From: Aminobacterium sp. MB27-C1
GTDB taxonomy: Bacteria > Synergistota > Synergistia > Synergistales > Aminobacteriaceae
Direction: 5' to 3'
NCBI RefSeq assembly: GCF_030908405.1
Contig: NZ_CP133089.1
Coordinates: 868,001 to 932,000 of the forward strand
DNA length: 64,000 nt
Part shown: positions 61,015-64,000 of the stretch, piece by piece
Layout of the letters: each line of letters starts with the position of its first letter
Position numbering within the stretch: position 1 is the first letter of the stretch
Program-made: the position numbers and the translations under genes
Notes under the pieces: generated by a model
Database searches by the model: none
What the model saw: only the letters and a program-made list of their open reading frames with translations
Told to the model about the DNA's origin: nothing

Positions 61015-62993
61015 CTGTAGCTGATTCTATATTAGATAAATTAAATCCTAGACAACAGGAGGCTGTACATTACTGTGATGGCCCCCTCTTAGTCTTAGCA
61101 GGAGCAGGAAGCGGTAAGACAAGAGTCTTAACCCATAAAATTGCTTATTTGATTGAAAAGGGATATGCGTCTCCATCTGGGATTTTAGCTGTAACGTTTA
61201 CGAATAAAGCAGCTAGAGAGATGAAAGAGAGAGTCGAAGCCATTTCTGGAGAGAAGGCCTCGGCAATGCAGGTTAGCACCTTTCACTCTTTTGGCTTGCA
61301 CTTCCTTTTTCGCAATAGTGACCAATTGGAATTTATTGGTTTGAAAAGGGGATTTGCTATTTTTGATCGCAACGATAGCCGAGCTCTTGTCAAGAAAGTG
61401 ATGGAAGATCTGAAACTGGATCCTAAACAAATTGACCCAACGCACGTTCTTGATCGTATTTCGAAGGCAAAGACTGATGGTGACCCGAAAACCCTTGAAC
61501 CTGTTGGGCTTGAAGGAATAGAACATGAAGTATATAGAAAATATAATGATGAACTTCGTCAACAGAATGCAGTAGATTTTGACGACCTTCTTATTTTGCC
61601 TCTTCATCTTCTAACAGCGGATCAGGATTTGTGCAAAAAGGAACAGGCCCGTTTGGAATGGGTTCTTGTTGATGAATACCAGGATGTTAATAAACCCCAA
61701 TATCTGCTCTTACGCCGTTTAATCGGAACGTCAGGCCATATTATGGTTGTGGGTGATCCTGACCAATCCATATACGGTTGGCGTGGAGCCGATATGACAA
61801 TGATTCTAAATTTTGAGAAAGACTTCCCCGCTGCAAAAGTTGTTGTTCTTGACCAGAACTATAGGTCTACAGGTAATATATTAAAAGCGGCAAATTCGGT
61901 CATTCTCAGCAATATCCGAAGAAAACAGAAGAATCTTTGGACTGCCAGAGATATGGGAGAAAAAATTTATGTGCTTCTCTCTCCTAACGAGTATAAAGAA
62001 GCGGATTTCATCGTATCAGAAATTAAAAAATTACATGATTTCCGAGGCTATAAATATGGAGACATGGCTGTTTTATATCGAATAAATGCAATGAGCCGTA
62101 TTTATGAGCAAAAATGTATTGAAAAAGGAGTTCCTTATAGAGTAGTGCGAGGAACAGCTTTCTATGATCGTAAAGAAATTAAAGATGTAATATCCTTTAT
62201 GCGGTTGGCTGTCAATCCTCTTGATGGAGCATCACTTTCGAGAATAGCAAACGTTCCTACACGTGGCCTGGGGAAGAAAAGTTTAGAAAAGCTTTCTTCT
62301 ATATTGGCCTCCTTCCCAGCGATGGAAGCAGAGCAAGTATGGTCTGTTCTTTCTTCGGGGAAAGATTTAGATTTGACAGGTAAAGCTAAAACAGGCGCTA
62401 TGGAGTTAGCTACACATATGGAAAACATCTTAAGAAAATCCGGATGTTTCCGCGATGTTCTTCTTTACATTCTTGATAGCATAGGGTATGAAGATCAATT
62501 AAAGAAAGATGACCCAGATGGTTGGGAAGAGCGAGTTGAGAATATCAGGGAATTAGGTTCGTTAATTTCTACTGGTGGAGATTTAGCTGAGGTCTTGGCG
62601 GAAGTAGCTCTTTTTACAGATTTTGAAACAACTGATATGGACGATATGGGGGCTGTTAATTTCCTTACGTTACATGCCGCGAAGGGATTGGAGTTTCCCG
62701 TAGTTTTTCTTGTCGGACTCGAAGAAGCTATTTTCCCTCACTTTAAATGTTTAGAAGATCAAGATAGTCTCGAAGAAGAACGACGCTTGTGCTATGTTGG
62801 TATGACACGGGCAGAAGAGAAATTATATATGACTGGAGCGCGAAGTCGGCGCCTTTTTGGAACCGTTTTCCGTAATGGCCTTTCCCGTTTTTTATGGGAG
62901 ATTCCAGACGGGACCAAAAATGTTGATGATCGGGGCGAGGAGGAGATGTCCTATGCTAGTTTTGGGCGTGACAGGAGACGTTGGGGCTGGTAA
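61011..62993 (+). CDS. UvrD/PcrA-type DNA helicase lacking the usual C-terminal Tudor-like region
   Basis: 660 residues of superfamily 1A. Visible motifs include LNPRQQEAV, Walker A AGAGSGKTRV (30-39), VTFTNKAAREMKERV, VDEYQDVNKPQ, GDPDQSIYGWRGADM and LTLHAAKGLEFPVVFLVGLE with VGMTRAEEKLYM. It unwinds DNA 3' to 5' in repair or replication. PcrA and UvrD usually reach 720-740 residues and end in a Tudor-like polymerase-binding domain; here the chain ends about 60 residues after motif VI with a short basic tail (GRDRRRWGW). ATGA overlap with hypB, and a 41-base overlap with coaE. Confidence 0.92.
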   Translation: MTVADSILDKLNPRQQEAVHYCDGPLLVLAGAGSGKTRVLTHKIAYLIEKGYASPSGILAVTFTNKAAREMKERVEAISGEKASAMQVSTFHSFGLHFLFRNSDQLEFIGLKRGFAIFDRNDSRALVKKVMEDLKLDPKQIDPTHVLDRISKAKTDGDPKTLEPVGLEGIEHEVYRKYNDELRQQNAVDFDDLLILPLHLLTADQDLCKKEQARLEWVLVDEYQDVNKPQYLLLRRLIGTSGHIMVVGDPDQSIYGWRGADMTMILNFEKDFPAAKVVVLDQNYRSTGNILKAANSVILSNIRRKQKNLWTARDMGEKIYVLLSPNEYKEADFIVSEIKKLHDFRGYKYGDMAVLYRINAMSRIYEQKCIEKGVPYRVVRGTAFYDRKEIKDVISFMRLAVNPLDGASLSRIANVPTRGLGKKSLEKLSSILASFPAMEAEQVWSVLSSGKDLDLTGKAKTGAMELATHMENILRKSGCFRDVLLYILDSIGYEDQLKKDDPDGWEERVENIRELGSLISTGGDLAEVLAEVALFTDFETTDMDDMGAVNFLTLHAAKGLEFPVVFLVGLEEAIFPHFKCLEDQDSLEEERRLCYVGMTRAEEKLYMTGARSRRLFGTVFRNGLSRFLWEIPDGTKNVDDRGEEEMSYASFGRDRRRWGW

Positions 62994-63834
62994 GTCTACT
63001 GTAAGTCGAATCTGGAAAAGCCTTGGTGCAAGTATTATTGATGCAGACGTCTTGGCGCATGAAGCGTGGAAGGATTCCACTGTTTTAAGACGAGCAAGTG
63101 AGAGATGGGGAAGCCAGGTTCTTCTTTCTAACGGACAGATTAACCCTTCTGCTGTAGCATCAATTGTTTTTTCTGACTCCTCTGAATATGAATGGGTATG
63201 TTCTATGCTTCACCCTACAATTCGCATGGAAATGGAGCGACAAGTAACGTCTTTAAATGGATGGGTTGTTGCCGAAATACCGCTTCTTTTTGAAAACGGC
63301 GTTCCATGGTGGATTGACTTTACTGTCTATGTTACAGCTCCCCTTGAGCTGCGTCTTGCAAGAAATGAAGTTCGAGGCTGGACGAAAGAGGAGATAGAAC
63401 GTCGAGAGCGGTTTCTTCGCAATGCTGATGAGAAAGCGGAAGAAGCCGATTTAGTTGTGAGAAACGATGTTTCTATTCATGATCTTGAGCAAAGTCTAAG
63501 CCGATATGCTGCTATGTTTAAAAAAATGGCAGCTTTTTGTGAAATCAGAGCATATTCTTCCCATGAACTTATTCTTCGTAAAGCGGCCATACGGCTAGGA
63601 GCATCAGGTCTCGTGTCAAGAATTGAAATCGAGCCTTTGACGAATGCTCTTGTGCAAGGCGGAACTCTTTCCATGGGCAAGCGGTATATGATGCGTGGCT
63701 ATTCATGTGAATTTCATTGGCCTTCTCTCGAAAAAATGTTATATGAAGAAAGTATTGAAGACGCTGAATGTTACGCTCTTCGTCGGTTATCTCGACCTCT
63801 TAGAAATAATCTGGTGGAGGAAATTGTCGGGTGA
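62953..63834 (+). CDS. coaE: Dephospho-CoA kinase with an extra C-terminal domain
   Basis: 293 residues. Residues 1-190 are a normal CoaE: P-loop GVTGDVGAGKST, IIDADVLAHEAW, VVAEIPLLFENGVPWWIDFT and RERFLRNADEKAEEADLVV. It catalyses the last step of coenzyme A synthesis. Residues 191-293 are additional. The segment FCEIRAYSSHELILRKAAIR, then VSRIEIEPLTNALVQGG and a late ALRRLSRPLRNNLVEEIVG, looks like an alpha-beta ferredoxin-like fold and faintly like CutA1. GGAGGAG lies 7 bases before the ATG at 62953. Confidence 0.88.
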   Translation: MLVLGVTGDVGAGKSTVSRIWKSLGASIIDADVLAHEAWKDSTVLRRASERWGSQVLLSNGQINPSAVASIVFSDSSEYEWVCSMLHPTIRMEMERQVTSLNGWVVAEIPLLFENGVPWWIDFTVYVTAPLELRLARNEVRGWTKEEIERRERFLRNADEKAEEADLVVRNDVSIHDLEQSLSRYAAMFKKMAAFCEIRAYSSHELILRKAAIRLGASGLVSRIEIEPLTNALVQGGTLSMGKRYMMRGYSCEFHWPSLEKMLYEESIEDAECYALRRLSRPLRNNLVEEIVG

Positions 63835-64000
63835 AAATAATAACGAGTCATATGGGCAATGATTTTGATTCTATAGCGAGTATGGTTGCTGCGTCGAAGC
63901 TGTATCCTGATGCTGTTCTTTCTTTATCCGGATCAACCAGTAGAACTGTGCGCGACTTTTTAAGGAAATTCCCTCAACGTTGGCCCATCGTGACTCCCCG
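63831..64000 (+). CDS. N-terminus of a DHH/tRNA-nucleotidyltransferase-type protein (3' end outside window)
   Basis: A GTG start overlapping the coaE stop (GTGA), with GGTGGAGG upstream. The 56 visible residues include KIITSHMGNDFDSIASMVAA and SKLYPDA, followed by LSLSGSTSRTVRDFLRK. This is the beginning of a DHH phosphoesterase domain, as found at the front of the DHH-CBS-poly(A) polymerase/CCA-adding fusion proteins of several anaerobes. The rest of the gene is not available, so the fusion itself is inference. Confidence 0.6.
   Translation, partial: MKIITSHMGNDFDSIASMVAASKLYPDAVLSLSGSTSRTVRDFLRKFPQRWPIVTP

Noticed and set aside
1-64000. CRISPR arrays, insertion sequences, integrases, tRNA genes and attachment sites.
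   Set aside because: I saw no regularly spaced repeats, transposase-like proteins or cloverleaf sequences; the HerA-like fragment at the left edge could belong to a defence module but its context is outside the window.

Overview
The window reads as a chromosomal stretch of an anaerobic, amino-acid- and peptide-fermenting diderm bacterium, most probably from the phylum Synergistota (Aminobacterium-like). Support for this is indirect. The stretch is moderately AT-rich. It carries an RND pump with a TolC-type outer-membrane channel and a Tad secretin, so there is an outer membrane. Much of it is devoted to uptake and breakdown of peptides and amino acids (TAXI-TRAP and ABC importers, M20, M29, M42 and PepT peptidases, CoA transferase with thiolase, aminotransferases, PucR and OPT genes). 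I saw no rRNA, tRNA, CRISPR array, insertion sequence or prophage.

Layout, 1-20 kb: the 3' end of a HerA-like ATPase gene, carD, and a diguanylate cyclase gene on the minus strand. A TetR-controlled RND pump/TolC/adaptor operon follows, with a likely operator, then a secreted protein of unknown function. At 10.7-17.9 kb one strong promoter and one terminator bracket aminotransferase, TAXI-TRAP importer, two-subunit CoA transferase and thiolase, which looks like a complete import-to-acetyl-CoA route. A DegS/DegU-like two-component pair follows.

20-29 kb: a full Tad/Flp pilus locus. It runs from a 56-residue Flp pilin and a 36-base perfect palindrome through prepilin peptidase, TadE, TadG-like, CpaB, secretin, CpaE, CpaF, TadB and TadC to a DUF192 gene. 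A stand-alone protein with a helicase-type Tudor-like motif comes next.

30-38 kb: a PucR-type regulator gene, then seven co-directed genes: OPT transporter, Asp/Glu/hydantoin racemase, DUF917, DUF1177, an unrecognised 278-residue protein, AroM-like protein and M29-like peptidase. This is the best candidate for an undescribed catabolic system. Next comes mgtE, preceded by a possible 29-codon leader ORF that overlaps two mutually exclusive hairpins.

40-51 kb: a peptide ABC importer operon running into M42 and PepT peptidases, facing a minus-strand operon of two M20 amidohydrolases and a class-I glutamine-amidotransferase-like hydrolase. 51-64 kb is mostly housekeeping: PEBP protein, 4.5S/SRP RNA with its own promoter, a CsoR-family regulator lacking the usual metal-ligand histidine, rpsB-tsf-pyrH-frr, a purine permease, a 2-hydroxyacid dehydrogenase, an aspartate-type aminotransferase, long HPF, hypA-hypB, a UvrD/PcrA helicase, coaE with an extra C-terminal domain, and the start of a DHH/tRNA-nucleotidyltransferase-type gene.

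Start codons were chosen by Shine-Dalgarno spacing, and several genes therefore start inside the longest open frame. Promoters and terminators were read by eye.
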